From an uncultured Alphaproteobacteria bacterium (GTDB taxonomy: Bacteria > Pseudomonadota > Alphaproteobacteria > GCA-2731375): a stretch of 64,000 bases of DNA. Position 1 is the first letter of the stretch. Each line of letters opens with the position of its first letter. The notes under the pieces were generated by a model, which saw nothing but the letters and a program-made list of their open reading frames with translations, did no database searches and was not told the DNA's origin. The position numbers were made by a program, and so were the translations under genes. Shown here one piece after another: positions 8,933 through 17,579 of this stretch. The stretch covers positions 29,778 to 93,777 of the forward strand of contig CATOSZ010000015.1 in assembly GCA_951812805.1 (NCBI GenBank), written 5' to 3'.

Positions 8933-10135
8933 TCAGCCGTCGTAGGCGCCGACGATGGCGATCGACGAGACGTTCTGGTGCGGGAAACCGCCGAGATTGT
9001 GCGTCATGCCGAAGCGCGGATTGTCGAGCTGCCGGCTGTCCGCGCGGCCGTGCAGCTGCATGTACATCTCGTACAGCATGCGCAGGCCGCTGGCGCCGAT
9101 CGGATGGCCGAAGCACTTGAGGCCGCCGTCGATCTGGCAGGGGATCTGCCCGTCGGCATTGTAGAAGCCGTCCAGCACGTCCTTGTAGGCCTCACCCTCC
9201 TTCGAGAGGTAGAGATCCTCCATCGTCACCAGCTCGGTGATCGAGAAGCAGTCGTGGCACTCGAACATCGAAATCTCGTCGCGCGGGCTCGAGATGCCGG
9301 CTTCCTTGTAGGCTCGCTCGGAGGCCTTGCGGGTGGTCATGAAATAGCTGCCGTCCCAGGAATTGTGGCTGGCTTCCGTGCCGTTGGAAACGGCGAGCTG
9401 CAGCGCCTTCACCGTGACCAGATCCTGCTTGCCGAGCTTGCGGGCGATCTCCGGCGTGGTGACGATGGCACAGGCCGCCCCGTCCGAGACGCCGCAGCAG
9501 TCGAACAGGCCGAGCGGCTCGGCGATCATCGGCGCGTTCAGCACCGTATCGATATCGATTTCCTTGCGCAGGTGCGCCTTCGGGTTCTTCGCGCCGTTGG
9601 CATGGCTCTTGACCGAGATCTGCGCCATCGCGCGCTTCACGTCCTCGGCCGGAATGCCGTGCTTGGTCTGATAGGCGGTGGCCAGCTGCGCGAAGCTACC
9701 GGGCGCCGAGGCGTTGGCCCAATAGGCCGAGTTCAGCACCCCGCGGCCGCGTTGCGGCAGGCCGCCGTAGCCGGTGTCCTTCAACTTTTCGACACCGGCG
9801 GCGAGCGCGATATCCGCGGCGCCCGAGGCGACCGCATAGACCGCGCCCCGGAAACTCTCGGTGCCGCTGGCACAATAGTTCTCCACCCGGGTCACCGGGA
9901 TGTAGGGCAGGCGCAACGCGACCGCGAGCGGCACGCCCGACTTGCCGACGTGGACTTCCTCGATCGCCGTCGAAAACCAGGCGGCGTCGATCTGGTCGCG
10001 ACTGATGCCCGCGTCCTTCGTGCATTCCTCGAAGGCCTCGACGATGAGGTCGTCGGCCTCCCGGTCCCAGCGCTCCCCGAACTGGGAGCAGCCCATGCCG
10101 ATGATCGCGACCTTGTCCCTGATACCCGTTGCCAT
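8933..10135 (-). CDS. Thiolase-family acetyl-CoA acetyltransferase (SCP2-thiolase-like)
   Basis: A 400-residue thiolase-superfamily protein. The nucleophilic cysteine is in VENYCASGTES (near residue 88). The His of the FECHDCFS motif and the C-terminal CFGHPIGASG motif complete the active site. Such proteins condense or cleave acyl-CoA thioesters, and SCP2-type members often act with a DUF35 zinc-ribbon/OB partner. Here that partner is fused to the upstream enzyme (10155-11609), 19 bp away on the same strand, so the two form an operon. The ATG at 10135 is preferred over the longer frame because MATGIRDKVAIIGMG begins the fold. Confidence 0.9.
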   Translation of the reverse strand: MATGIRDKVAIIGMGCSQFGERWDREADDLIVEAFEECTKDAGISRDQIDAAWFSTAIEEVHVGKSGVPLAVALRLPYIPVTRVENYCASGTESFRGAVYAVASGAADIALAAGVEKLKDTGYGGLPQRGRGVLNSAYWANASAPGSFAQLATAYQTKHGIPAEDVKRAMAQISVKSHANGAKNPKAHLRKEIDIDTVLNAPMIAEPLGLFDCCGVSDGAACAIVTTPEIARKLGKQDLVTVKALQLAVSNGTEASHNSWDGSYFMTTRKASERAYKEAGISSPRDEISMFECHDCFSITELVTMEDLYLSKEGEAYKDVLDGFYNADGQIPCQIDGGLKCFGHPIGASGLRMLYEMYMQLHGRADSRQLDNPRFGMTHNLGGFPHQNVSSIAIVGAYDG

Positions 10136-10154
10136 ATCTCTCGTGTCCTTCGTG

Positions 10155-11609
10155 TCAGTCGTCCGACGGCGCCGGCGCCGCCTTCCAGAAATACTTGGTG
10201 AAGCCACGCTGGTTGTCGTGTTCCTTCACCCGGAACATCATGCGCATCGGCATGCCGACCTCGACATGGCCGACATCGACGTCCGTCAAGTCTGCCATGA
10301 GCCGGCCTCCTTCTTCAAACACCACCATGCCGAAATGCTGCGGCGGATCGAGGGAGTAGGTGAGGTTGTCCGCCGTCCAGCTTTGCACCTTCGCCGGGGT
10401 GTCGGCGAAGGAGTGATCGTCCTGACTGTGGAATTCACCGCAGTTGGGATTGACGCAGACGTTGGACTTCGGGAACTGCACGGTGCCGCATTTGCGGCAC
10501 TTGCCACCCATCATGCCGATCAGCATTTCCTTGTTGCGATAGAGCGAGGAGAGCGCGGTCTGCTTGTCCCCCTCGCTGCGCAGGCCACGATCCATCTCGA
10601 TGTTGTCGTTGAAGGAGAGGAACTTGTTGTAGTTGGTCTCCTCCTTGCGACGCGCCAAATGGCCCGCGACGCCGGCCCGCGGGCTCAGCTTCGCCAAGGC
10701 GTCGGTCGTGCGGAACAGCAACGCATCCACCCCCTGGCCCCAGCCGACCAGCAGCAGCGTCTCGCCCGGCCCGGCCGCCTCCAGCGCCGAAATCAGCATG
10801 ATCAGGGGATGCGCGGCGCCGCTGTCGCCCATCACCGCCTGCAGGTTGTCCGCGACCGCGTCGGCCTTGAGGCCGACCTTGCGCGCGATACCGGCGGCGA
10901 GATTGCGAATCGTTCCCGGCATGATCATCCGGTCGATCGCGTCGGCGGCGATGCCGGCCTCCGCCAGGACCGCCTCGATCGCCGGCGGCACGATCTTCAT
11001 GTAGCCCTCGTCGCGGATCCAGCGTTCTTCCCAGCCGTAATCGAAGGCCTCGTTCTGGCCGCGATAATGATCGACGAAGTCGACGGCGACCTGATGGTAG
11101 CCGAGCAGCTCGGCGATAATGCCCTCGGTGCCGAGCGTCAGCGCGCCCGCGGCGTCACCACTCAACATCTCGAAGGGCGAGGCGGCGCGGGTGCGGCGCT
11201 TCTCCGTCGCGACGAACAGGGCCTGTCCGCCCATGCCGCGCGCCGCGTTGAGCGCCGTGATCAACCCCGAGGTGGCGACCCGCTGCGAGGACGTGATGTC
11301 CAGCGTCATCAGGTTCTGGCCGAGCCCCAGCGCCGTGGTCAGGATGCCCGAATTCTGCCGGTCCTGGAACGGCAGCGTGGTCGAGGCCAGGAACACGGCG
11401 GAAAGGTCGTCCGGCCGGGCACCGGCCAGGCAATCACGCCCCGCCTCGACCGCCATGGTTAGCGCGTCTTCGTCCCAATTGCACATCGAACGCTCGCCCC
11501 GGCCATAGGCCTTGAGGGCGGCGTTGAACCAGCTGTTGGCATCGGCGATCGCCTTGCGTTGCAGGCGCAAACGGGGAATGTAGGCCCCGAAGCCGGTAAT
11601 CCCGACCAT
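10155..11609 (-). CDS. HMG-CoA synthase-like (ketoacyl synthase III fold) fused to DUF35 zinc-ribbon/OB domain
   Basis: A 484-residue two-domain protein. Residues about 1-330 resemble hydroxymethylglutaryl-CoA synthase/KAS-III enzymes (start VGITGFGAYIPRLRLQR; TLDITSSQRVATSGLI near the nucleophile region; a GDSGAAHPLIM stretch). Residues about 350-484 are a rubredoxin-like zinc ribbon (CRKCGTVQFP...CVNPNC) followed by an OB-fold acyl-CoA binding domain (VQSWTADNLTYS). The usual Cys nucleophile of HMG-CoA synthase is not obvious: the expected place reads TSSQR, so catalytic competence needs checking. First gene of the operon with the thiolase. A CoA-thioester pathway is likely; the substrate is unknown. 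Confidence 0.82.
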   Translation of the reverse strand: MVGITGFGAYIPRLRLQRKAIADANSWFNAALKAYGRGERSMCNWDEDALTMAVEAGRDCLAGARPDDLSAVFLASTTLPFQDRQNSGILTTALGLGQNLMTLDITSSQRVATSGLITALNAARGMGGQALFVATEKRRTRAASPFEMLSGDAAGALTLGTEGIIAELLGYHQVAVDFVDHYRGQNEAFDYGWEERWIRDEGYMKIVPPAIEAVLAEAGIAADAIDRMIMPGTIRNLAAGIARKVGLKADAVADNLQAVMGDSGAAHPLIMLISALEAAGPGETLLLVGWGQGVDALLFRTTDALAKLSPRAGVAGHLARRKEETNYNKFLSFNDNIEMDRGLRSEGDKQTALSSLYRNKEMLIGMMGGKCRKCGTVQFPKSNVCVNPNCGEFHSQDDHSFADTPAKVQSWTADNLTYSLDPPQHFGMVVFEEGGRLMADLTDVDVGHVEVGMPMRMMFRVKEHDNQRGFTKYFWKAAPAPSDD

Positions 11610-11711
11610 GTTTCGCGTTACCTCCCAAAGTCGATGGACCCGGGACGCCCCCGGGCGACGGCGGCCACCATAGCAGTGGCGGGCAAGTGGTCAAGACGGT
11701 GTCCAGGTTCA

Positions 11712-12719
11712 CTACATATGAGACGACGAGGTCTTCTTGGCTGTGATCTGTCGAAGGTACTCCTCGGGGGTTTTGCCTTTCAAGGCTCCATGAGGCCTGA
11801 AGGTGTTGTAGATGTTGGCGAACTTGTCGATCTGTGGGTTTAGTTTGTCGAGCTGGTCCTCGATGTCATGGCAGGCGTAGAACTCGTAGCGCCATGCGCC
11901 GTTGGCTCGCTCGACGCCGCCATTGAGCTGCGGCGTCCTCGGCGGCAAGACATAGACGGGGATCTTTCGGCTCTCGCAGGCGGCCTCGAACTCGGCCATG
12001 AACTCGGATCCACCGTCGACCTGGATGGCCTTCACGGGGAAGGGCAGGTCGGCCACGAGTTTGTCGAGGAAACTCTCGGCGTTCCTGGCGGTCGCTCTGC
12101 GGAAGGCCTTGGCACAGGTGAAGCGGCTGACGGGATCGTAGGCGGTGAACTGCTTGACCGTGCGCTCGCCGGCCGGCGTGATGCTCAAGGTGTCGAGCTG
12201 GACCAGATCGCCGGGGGCCGTTGCCTTCATCCCCTTCGGCAAACGCTTGGCGTGTGGGCGCTTGGCTCTCTTGCCCTTGGCGCGTCGTCGCGCCACGGGC
12301 ACCGGCACAACGACGCCGCGCGCGACCAGATGGGCGAGCATGCGACCAACGGTGCTGTCCGACAAGGTGAAGCCCTCTCGGCGCAGCAGCGGTCCGAGCT
12401 TGGCCTTGCCCCACATCGGGAAGTCGCGGCGCAGCCGTTCAAGCCGACGCAGCACCGCACTCGACCACTCTCGGCGACGACGGCGGCGAGGCGCGCGCGA
12501 GCGCGGCTCCAACCGCTCGTCCCAGCGATAGAGCGTGCTACGCGGCACGCCCACCGCCTGGGCCGCCGCCTCGGCCGTCAAGCCGTCACGCCGGGCCCGA
12601 TGCCAACGCCGGACGGCGTCGCGTCTGAACGCTACGCATTTAGTGTCGGGCTCCGCGTTCAGACGCGACGCCGTCCTCCAACCCCTGATAACATGTCGGG
12701 GCAGGCCAAAAACCTGCAT
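11712..12719 (-). CDS. IS481-like transposase (DDE integrase core)
   Basis: A 335-residue transposase. Residues about 40-90 form a helix-turn-helix (GLTAEAAAQAVGVPRSTLYRW). The integrase core has the DDE triad in LVQLDTLSI, IQVDGGSEF and GGVERANGAWR. The C-terminal YNTFRPHGALKGKTPEEY motif is typical of the IS481/IS3 group. The ATG at 12719 has GGAG about 7 bases upstream; a GTG 36 bases further out is an alternative start. The gene looks intact. A long hairpin lies inside its first 40 codons (12611-12676). Confidence 0.88.
   Translation of the reverse strand: MQVFGLPRHVIRGWRTASRLNAEPDTKCVAFRRDAVRRWHRARRDGLTAEAAAQAVGVPRSTLYRWDERLEPRSRAPRRRRRREWSSAVLRRLERLRRDFPMWGKAKLGPLLRREGFTLSDSTVGRMLAHLVARGVVVPVPVARRRAKGKRAKRPHAKRLPKGMKATAPGDLVQLDTLSITPAGERTVKQFTAYDPVSRFTCAKAFRRATARNAESFLDKLVADLPFPVKAIQVDGGSEFMAEFEAACESRKIPVYVLPPRTPQLNGGVERANGAWRYEFYACHDIEDQLDKLNPQIDKFANIYNTFRPHGALKGKTPEEYLRQITAKKTSSSHM
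12611..12676. repeat. 22-bp perfect inverted repeat inside the transposase 5' coding region
   Basis: The 22 bases at 12611-12632 are exactly complementary to 12655-12676, with a 22-base spacer. The hairpin covers codons about 15-36 of the IS481-like transposase. It could limit translation of read-through transcripts, as known for some insertion sequences; that role is inferred here. Confidence 0.75.
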
Positions 12720-12825
12720 GGGGATCTCCTTCAAGCTGTTGGTCTCGCAACTCACAGCTTCGGAGATCCCCGCCTCTGCCGCCAGAGGCGCGTCTCACAT
12801 CTATCTGAACCTAGTCAGACGGGCT

Positions 12826-13095
12826 TAGCCCGCCTTTCTCACACTCTCCACGGCCTCAGCGGCGCTGTCGGCTCGACAGGGCAGGAGCGCCGCGCCGTTC
12901 GATGTGGTTCATCGTACAAGCGGTGCGACGCACCCTGTCGAGCCGACAACGCCGCCCGGAGGGTCGGCCTGGGCCGGCCGCTCGGAGAGGCGCGGTCCCT
13001 CGACGTAGGCCCCCTACGCCTTCGGGCCCGCACCTCGCCGAATCGACTCGGCCCAGGTCGACTGAGGCCGTGGAGAGTGTGAGAAAGGCGGGCTA
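12826..13095. repeat. 270-bp structured palindromic element, copy A
   Basis: Outer arms 12826-12859 and 13062-13095 are perfect 34-bp inverted repeats (start TAGCCCGCCTTTCTCACACT). Inside are two more long stems: one of about 17 bp around TGTCGGCTCGACAGGG with its complement near 12950, and one around GGCCTGGGCCGG with CGGCCCAGGTCG near 13045. Between the arms of the first stem are small hairpins such as CGATGTGGTTCATCG. A related copy is at 34462-34735 and a decayed one at 24737-24853. No coding capacity is credible. It ends 42 bp before hspQ. Confidence 0.9.
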
Positions 13096-13137
13096 GGGGG
13101 CGTTTCCGTCGTGAAATATTCATGCTAAGTCGGGGGC

Positions 13138-13467
13138 ATGAACACGCGGCATGCCAAATTCACCATCGGCGAGGTGGTTCGCCATCGCTTCCACCCCTTT
13201 CGCGGGGTGATCTTCGATGTCGACCCAGAATTCGCCAATACGGAAGAGTGGTGGCAGGCCATTCCCGCCGACAAACGCCCGCGCAAGGACCAGCCCTTCT
13301 ATCACCTGCTGGCCGAGAATGCGGAGACCACCTACATCGCCTACGTCTCCGAACAGAACCTGCTGCCGGACGAAAGCGGCCGGCCCGTCACCCACCCCCA
13401 GGTCGACGACATGTTCCAAGGCATGACCGACGGGCTCTATGTGCTGCACCAGATCCAGGTGAACTGA
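13138..13467 (+). CDS. hspQ: Heat shock protein HspQ (YccV family)
   Basis: A 109-residue protein of the HspQ/YccV hemimethylated-DNA-binding-fold family. In enterobacteria HspQ modulates Lon protease specificity and DnaA stability. Family signatures are KFTIGEVVRHRFHPFRGVIFDVDP near the start, PFYHLLAEN in the middle, and YVSEQNLLPD. Length is normal. The start is the ATG at 13138, 42 bp after the palindromic element. A sigma-32-type promoter was not obvious in the short upstream gap, so transcription may start within or before the repeat. Confidence 0.95.
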   Translation: MNTRHAKFTIGEVVRHRFHPFRGVIFDVDPEFANTEEWWQAIPADKRPRKDQPFYHLLAENAETTYIAYVSEQNLLPDESGRPVTHPQVDDMFQGMTDGLYVLHQIQVN

Positions 13468-13516
13468 CGCCGCCCTCGTCGACGACCCCTCCGACGTTGG
13501 ACAACGGGAGCCGGCC

Positions 13517-14386
13517 ATGAGCGCCTTCGGCATCTTCACCTTCGCCACCGACTATTCGTTGACGCCCGCGCGCCTCGCCCGCGAGGTGGAGGACCGGGGT
13601 TTCGAATCGCTGTTCCTGCCCGAACACACGCACATTCCGGCCGAGCGCCGTTCCGCCTATCCGGGCGGGGGCGAGCTGCCGCGCGAATATTCCCACACCC
13701 ACGACGTCTTCGTGGCGCTGGCCCAGGCCGCCGCGGTGACCACGCGCTTGAAGCTCGCGACCGGCATCTGCCTGGTGACGGAGCATCATCCGATCGCGCT
13801 GGCCAAGACCGTCGCCTCGCTCGACCTCCTGTCCGAGGGGCGGGTGATCCTCGGCGTCGGCGCCGGTTGGAACGCGGAGGAGATGGAGAACCACGGCACC
13901 GCCTTCGCACAGCGCTGGAAGGTGCTGCGCGAGCGGGTCCTGGCGATGCGCGCGATCTGGCGCGAGGACGCGCCCGAGTTCCATGGCGAGTACGTCGACT
14001 TCGATCCTATACTGTCCTACCCGAAGCCGCACCGGCCGGGCGGCCCGCCGATCCTGATCGGCGCCTCCTCCAAATGGGTGTTCGAGCGCATCGCCGAATA
14101 TGCCGACGGCTGGCTGCCGATCCACACCTTCAAGGGCCGCGCGCACGACGGCATCGACCTCGCCGTCGGGCTCGACCGGCTGGCCCGCGCGGTGGACGCG
14201 GCGGGACGCGACATGGCCGACATCGACCTGACGATCTTCGGCCTCGGCCCCGACGCCGCGCGCATCGAGGAACTGCTTACCCTCGGCTTTCGCCGCGTCG
14301 TCTTCCACGTCCCCCCGGCCGAGGAGGCCAAGGTGCTGCGGCTGCTCGACCGCTACCAGGCCATCGCCGAGACGTTCGCCGCGTAG
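13517..14386 (+). CDS. Luciferase-like monooxygenase (LLM class flavin/F420-dependent oxidoreductase)
   Basis: A 289-residue TIM-barrel protein of the bacterial luciferase superfamily, in the subgroup often labelled F420-dependent. Markers are FLPEHTHIP near residue 35, LATGICLVTEHHPIALAKTVASLDLLSEGR in the middle, and LGVGAGWNAEEMENHG. These enzymes use reduced FMN or F420. The substrate cannot be read from sequence. It starts 49 bp after hspQ on the same strand and ends 42 bp before the stop of the convergent RidA gene. Confidence 0.88.
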   Translation: MSAFGIFTFATDYSLTPARLAREVEDRGFESLFLPEHTHIPAERRSAYPGGGELPREYSHTHDVFVALAQAAAVTTRLKLATGICLVTEHHPIALAKTVASLDLLSEGRVILGVGAGWNAEEMENHGTAFAQRWKVLRERVLAMRAIWREDAPEFHGEYVDFDPILSYPKPHRPGGPPILIGASSKWVFERIAEYADGWLPIHTFKGRAHDGIDLAVGLDRLARAVDAAGRDMADIDLTIFGLGPDAARIEELLTLGFRRVVFHVPPAEEAKVLRLLDRYQAIAETFAA

Positions 14387-14428
14387 CGATTTGCCCGGCC
14401 GGCCAAGTCGTACCGAAGACGCGCGCAC

Positions 14429-14818
14429 TCAACCCTTGGCGGCGACGGCGTCAATCTCGATCAGCATTTCCGGCTGTGCCAGGCCGTTGATGATCAGCAG
14501 GGTGGAGGCCGGGCGGCAATCGTCGCCGATCACCTTCTTGCGCGCGGCGCGGTAGCCGTCCGCATGGCGGGGATCGGTCAGATAGACCGTGAACTTCACC
14601 AGGTCCGATTTGCGCATGCCGGCCTCGCGCAGGCAGGCGAGGATATTGCGGAAGGCGAGTTCGGCCTGCTTGCGGATGCCCTCGCCCAGCTTGCCCTTGG
14701 CGTCCATGCCAACCTGGCCGCTCATCACCAGCCATTCGGCGTTGGCCGGAACCTTGACGCCGTGGTTGTACATGCCGAGCGGCGGATGCGTGGTCTTCGC
14801 GTTGACGAACTCGTTCAT
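14429..14818 (-). CDS. RidA family enamine/imine deaminase
   Basis: A 129-residue protein of the YjgF/YER057c/UK114 (RidA) family, which forms trimers and hydrolyses reactive enamines and imines released by PLP enzymes. It shows the VSGQVGMD-type strand (here VMSGQVGMDAKGKLGEGIRKQ), the KFTVYLTDPRHADGYRAAR segment and the terminal P.STLLIINGLAQPEMLIEIDAVA stretch containing the usual catalytic Glu. It is divergent from the amidohydrolase at 14908. A link to amine catabolism is plausible. Confidence 0.9.
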   Translation of the reverse strand: MNEFVNAKTTHPPLGMYNHGVKVPANAEWLVMSGQVGMDAKGKLGEGIRKQAELAFRNILACLREAGMRKSDLVKFTVYLTDPRHADGYRAARKKVIGDDCRPASTLLIINGLAQPEMLIEIDAVAAKG

Positions 14819-14907
14819 GGCTCTTCCTCTCCCTCGCTTTGCGGGCCGGGCCCGAAGGGGCGATGATGGCCGATCGTCGGGCGCAGGCCAAGCGGGAGGA
14901 TATGGAG

Positions 14908-16140
14908 ATGACCCTGGATCTGATGTTGCGCGGCGGCCGGATCGCCGGCGGCGGGGACGACCCGGTCGATATCGCGATCGCCGATGGCCGCGTCGTCGCC
15001 ATCGGCACGGGCCTCGACGGCGAGACGGCGCGGGAGATCGATCTCGCCGGCCAGCTCGTCGCGCCCGGCTTCGTCGAGAGCCACATCCACCTCGACAAGT
15101 CGCGCATTCTCGATCGCACGGCGCCGGCGCCGGACCGGGGCACCGATCACATGGCGCGGGTGCAGGCGGTCAAGCCCGGCTTCACGGTCGAGGACGTCCA
15201 TGCCCGCGCCGGCGCGAGCCTGCGGGAATGCATTTCGCACGGCACCACGGCGATGCGCACCCATGTCGAGGTCGACGCCAACGTCGGCCTGCGCGGCTTC
15301 GAAGCGATCCGCCAGCTGGCCGACGACTACGCCTGGGCGATCGATTTGGAGATCTGCGTCTTCGTGCAGGAAGGCTGGACCAACGCGCCGGAGGCCGACG
15401 CCAATGTGGTCGAAGCGCTCCGCCGGGGAACGCCGGTGGTCGGCGGCGCGCCCGGCTACGATCCCGACCGGGCCGGGCAGATCCGGCGGATCTTCGCCCT
15501 CGCCCGGGAGTACGACGTCGACGTCGACATTCACCTGGACGTCGGCTGGACCACCGACGACATGGACATCGAGCTGGTCTGCCGCCTGACCGACGAGATC
15601 GGCTGGGGCGGCCGGGTGGCGATCGGCCACGGCACCAAATATTCCTGCCTGCCGCCGGCGGAGCTCGCGCGCCTCGGCCGCCGCCTGGCTGATGCCGGCG
15701 TGGCAGTGACGGTGCTGCCGGCGACGGACCTGTTCGTTACCGGCCGGCACCAGGACCATGCGGTGATGCGCGGGGTCGCCGACGCCAACGCGCTGATGAC
15801 GGCCGGCGCGGACTGCTGCCTGTCCTCCAACAACATCCTCAACCCCTTCACCCCGTTCGGCGACGGCTCGCTGCTGCGCATGGCCAACATGTATGCCAAC
15901 ACCGTACAACGCGGCGCCGACAGCGAAATCGCGCAATGCTTCGAAATGCTGACGACCCGGCCCGCCAAACTGCTCGGCCGGGTCGAACACGCCGTCGCCG
16001 TCGGCCATCCCGCCGACCTCGTGGTGATCGACGCGGCAAGCCCGATCGACGCCATCCGCCGCGTCCGCCCGGTCGCCATGGTCTTCAAGGCCGGCCACCG
16101 CACCGTCACCCGAGCGGGCGTGGAACTGCATGCGCCCTGA
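14908..16140 (+). CDS. Amidohydrolase, cytosine deaminase-like
   Basis: Metal-dependent hydrolase of about 410 residues. The N-terminal beta-sandwich LMLRGGRI...DIAIADGRVVAIG is followed by the metal-binding HxH in FVESHIHLDKS, further His ligands in DVDIHLDVGW and VAIGHGTKYS, and a late-barrel motif CCLSSNNILNPFTPFGDG. This pattern matches cytosine deaminase and related atypical deaminases (CodA group), whose HIHLDK motif is characteristic. The start at 14908 has GGGAGGA at the best spacing; ATG codons at 14902 and 14839 are alternatives. Confidence 0.85.
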   Translation: MTLDLMLRGGRIAGGGDDPVDIAIADGRVVAIGTGLDGETAREIDLAGQLVAPGFVESHIHLDKSRILDRTAPAPDRGTDHMARVQAVKPGFTVEDVHARAGASLRECISHGTTAMRTHVEVDANVGLRGFEAIRQLADDYAWAIDLEICVFVQEGWTNAPEADANVVEALRRGTPVVGGAPGYDPDRAGQIRRIFALAREYDVDVDIHLDVGWTTDDMDIELVCRLTDEIGWGGRVAIGHGTKYSCLPPAELARLGRRLADAGVAVTVLPATDLFVTGRHQDHAVMRGVADANALMTAGADCCLSSNNILNPFTPFGDGSLLRMANMYANTVQRGADSEIAQCFEMLTTRPAKLLGRVEHAVAVGHPADLVVIDAASPIDAIRRVRPVAMVFKAGHRTVTRAGVELHAP

Positions 16141-16341
16141 GGGGGTGGGTAGAGCGTGTCCGGTTTTGGTTTGATAGGCGGTATGGCATCAGAAGTATCT
16201 TATGTGAGCACCTGACCCGGTTCGGACGTCGGCCGCATTCCAGCCCTTCTAGCTTGATCGCCCCCGTCGCGTGCAGCAAACTTCCTGGCGGGAAATCATA
16301 TGGCAAATCCCAGGGAAGATCTGGGTTATAGGAAGGGAACA

Positions 16342-17181
16342 ATGCTGACAGCCTGTCTACAGCACCGGCTGACCGCCGGCGAACGCGAACAGTTCGAGCA
16401 TGATGGATATTTGGTCGTCCACAATGCATTGCCGGCGGAGATGGTGATGGAATTGGTCACACTCGCCGACGAAATCGACGCCGAGGGCCGCCGAAAGGCC
16501 AGCGCCGGCGCGGAACGCATGAACCACTACGACGTTATCGGCCGCGACCCGCGGCTACTGCAGTTGCTCGACTGGCCCACCATCTTTGCAAAAGTCTGGG
16601 AAATTCTGGGCTGGAACATTCAACTCTATCATACCCATTTGACCGTGAATCCGATGGAGACGGCAGCGAACGACCCGGTAGGTGACGGTTTGAACCTTGG
16701 CTGGCATCAGGACAGCGGGCAATTGAACGCCGATCTGGAGACCTCGCCGCGACCCCGCATCTCCCTGAAGGTCGGCTATTTCCTCACCGACACGAGCGAG
16801 ACGGGACGGGGCAATCTCTACGTTTTACCCGGCAGCCATTTGCATGACGAGTTTCCGGGCGACGACCCCCGGGCGCTGCCGGACGGTGCGGTGGCCGTGC
16901 AGGTTCCAGCGGGGACGGCCGTGATCTTCGATCGGCGCATCTGGCATTCGGGCAGCGACAACCATTGGCACGAGCCGCGCCGGGTGCTGTTCTACGGCTA
17001 CGCCTACCGCTGGCTGCGGCCGCGCGACGACATGGACGTGGCGCATTATCTGCCGAATTGCGATCCCATTCGCCGGCAATTGCTTGGCGCCAGTGTAACC
17101 GGCGGCCGCGGCTATACCTCGCCGACCGCAGATGACGCACCGCTGAAGGCGTGGATCGAGGCGCATGCCCCCACAGCCTAG
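16342..17181 (+). CDS. Phytanoyl-CoA dioxygenase (PhyH) family protein
   Basis: Fe(II)/2-oxoglutarate dioxygenase of 279 residues. The iron ligands are the HxD in LGWHQDSGQ and the distal His in RRIWHSGSDNHW, with an arginine (EPRRVLFYGY) placed to bind 2-oxoglutarate. PhyH proteins hydroxylate lipids or small natural products; the substrate is unknown. The ATG at 16342 has GGAAGGG five bases upstream. An in-frame ATG at 16300 has no ribosome site. The 200 bp upstream hold no visible gene. Confidence 0.88.
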   Translation: MLTACLQHRLTAGEREQFEHDGYLVVHNALPAEMVMELVTLADEIDAEGRRKASAGAERMNHYDVIGRDPRLLQLLDWPTIFAKVWEILGWNIQLYHTHLTVNPMETAANDPVGDGLNLGWHQDSGQLNADLETSPRPRISLKVGYFLTDTSETGRGNLYVLPGSHLHDEFPGDDPRALPDGAVAVQVPAGTAVIFDRRIWHSGSDNHWHEPRRVLFYGYAYRWLRPRDDMDVAHYLPNCDPIRRQLLGASVTGGRGYTSPTADDAPLKAWIEAHAPTA

Positions 17182-17579
17182 ATCTCTATGGCCGTCGGAA
17201 TCTGCGCTACCACCGGCGCGTCGATGTCCGCCTTTTGCTCTGGCGTCATCCGTCGACCAGAACAATCGCGTCCGAAATCGTCTCTGCGCATCGTTGTGTA
17301 TCTGGACAACGGAGACGCCGAGACTCATCCATGAGTGGCAGAAATTGCGCACCCGACGGAGAATTCGATGGGTGTCCGAAAATTGCTAGAATTGCAGTAG
17401 TCTGCAAGAACTCGGAGGTCGGATGACCATCACCCTTTATCATTGCGACGGCGCGCGCTCCATGCGGCCTATGTGGACCATGGAGGAGATGGGAATCGAC
17501 TATGAATTGGTGACGATGAGGTTTCCGGCACGGGACCACCACAAGGAATTCATGGCCATCAACCCGCTGGGTACGGTGC

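Larger units (their letters stand above)
11700..12817 (-). mobile_element. IS481-like insertion sequence
   Basis: Element of about 1118 bp carrying one transposase. Its ends begin TGTCCAGGTTCA and, inverted, TGACTAGGTTCA, the TG-start form expected for IS481-type elements. The 5 bases GACGG flank both sides (11695-11699 and 12818-12822), a plausible target duplication. It inserted 8 bp from the start of the palindromic element at 12826. Confidence 0.8.

Noticed and set aside
12902..13096. Short open frames within palindromic copy A
   Set aside because: The same frames are not kept in copy B, and the region is explained by inverted repeats.
17165..17426. Overlapping short frames between the PhyH gene and GST
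   Set aside because: No start signals and no family resemblance; ordinary intergenic DNA.
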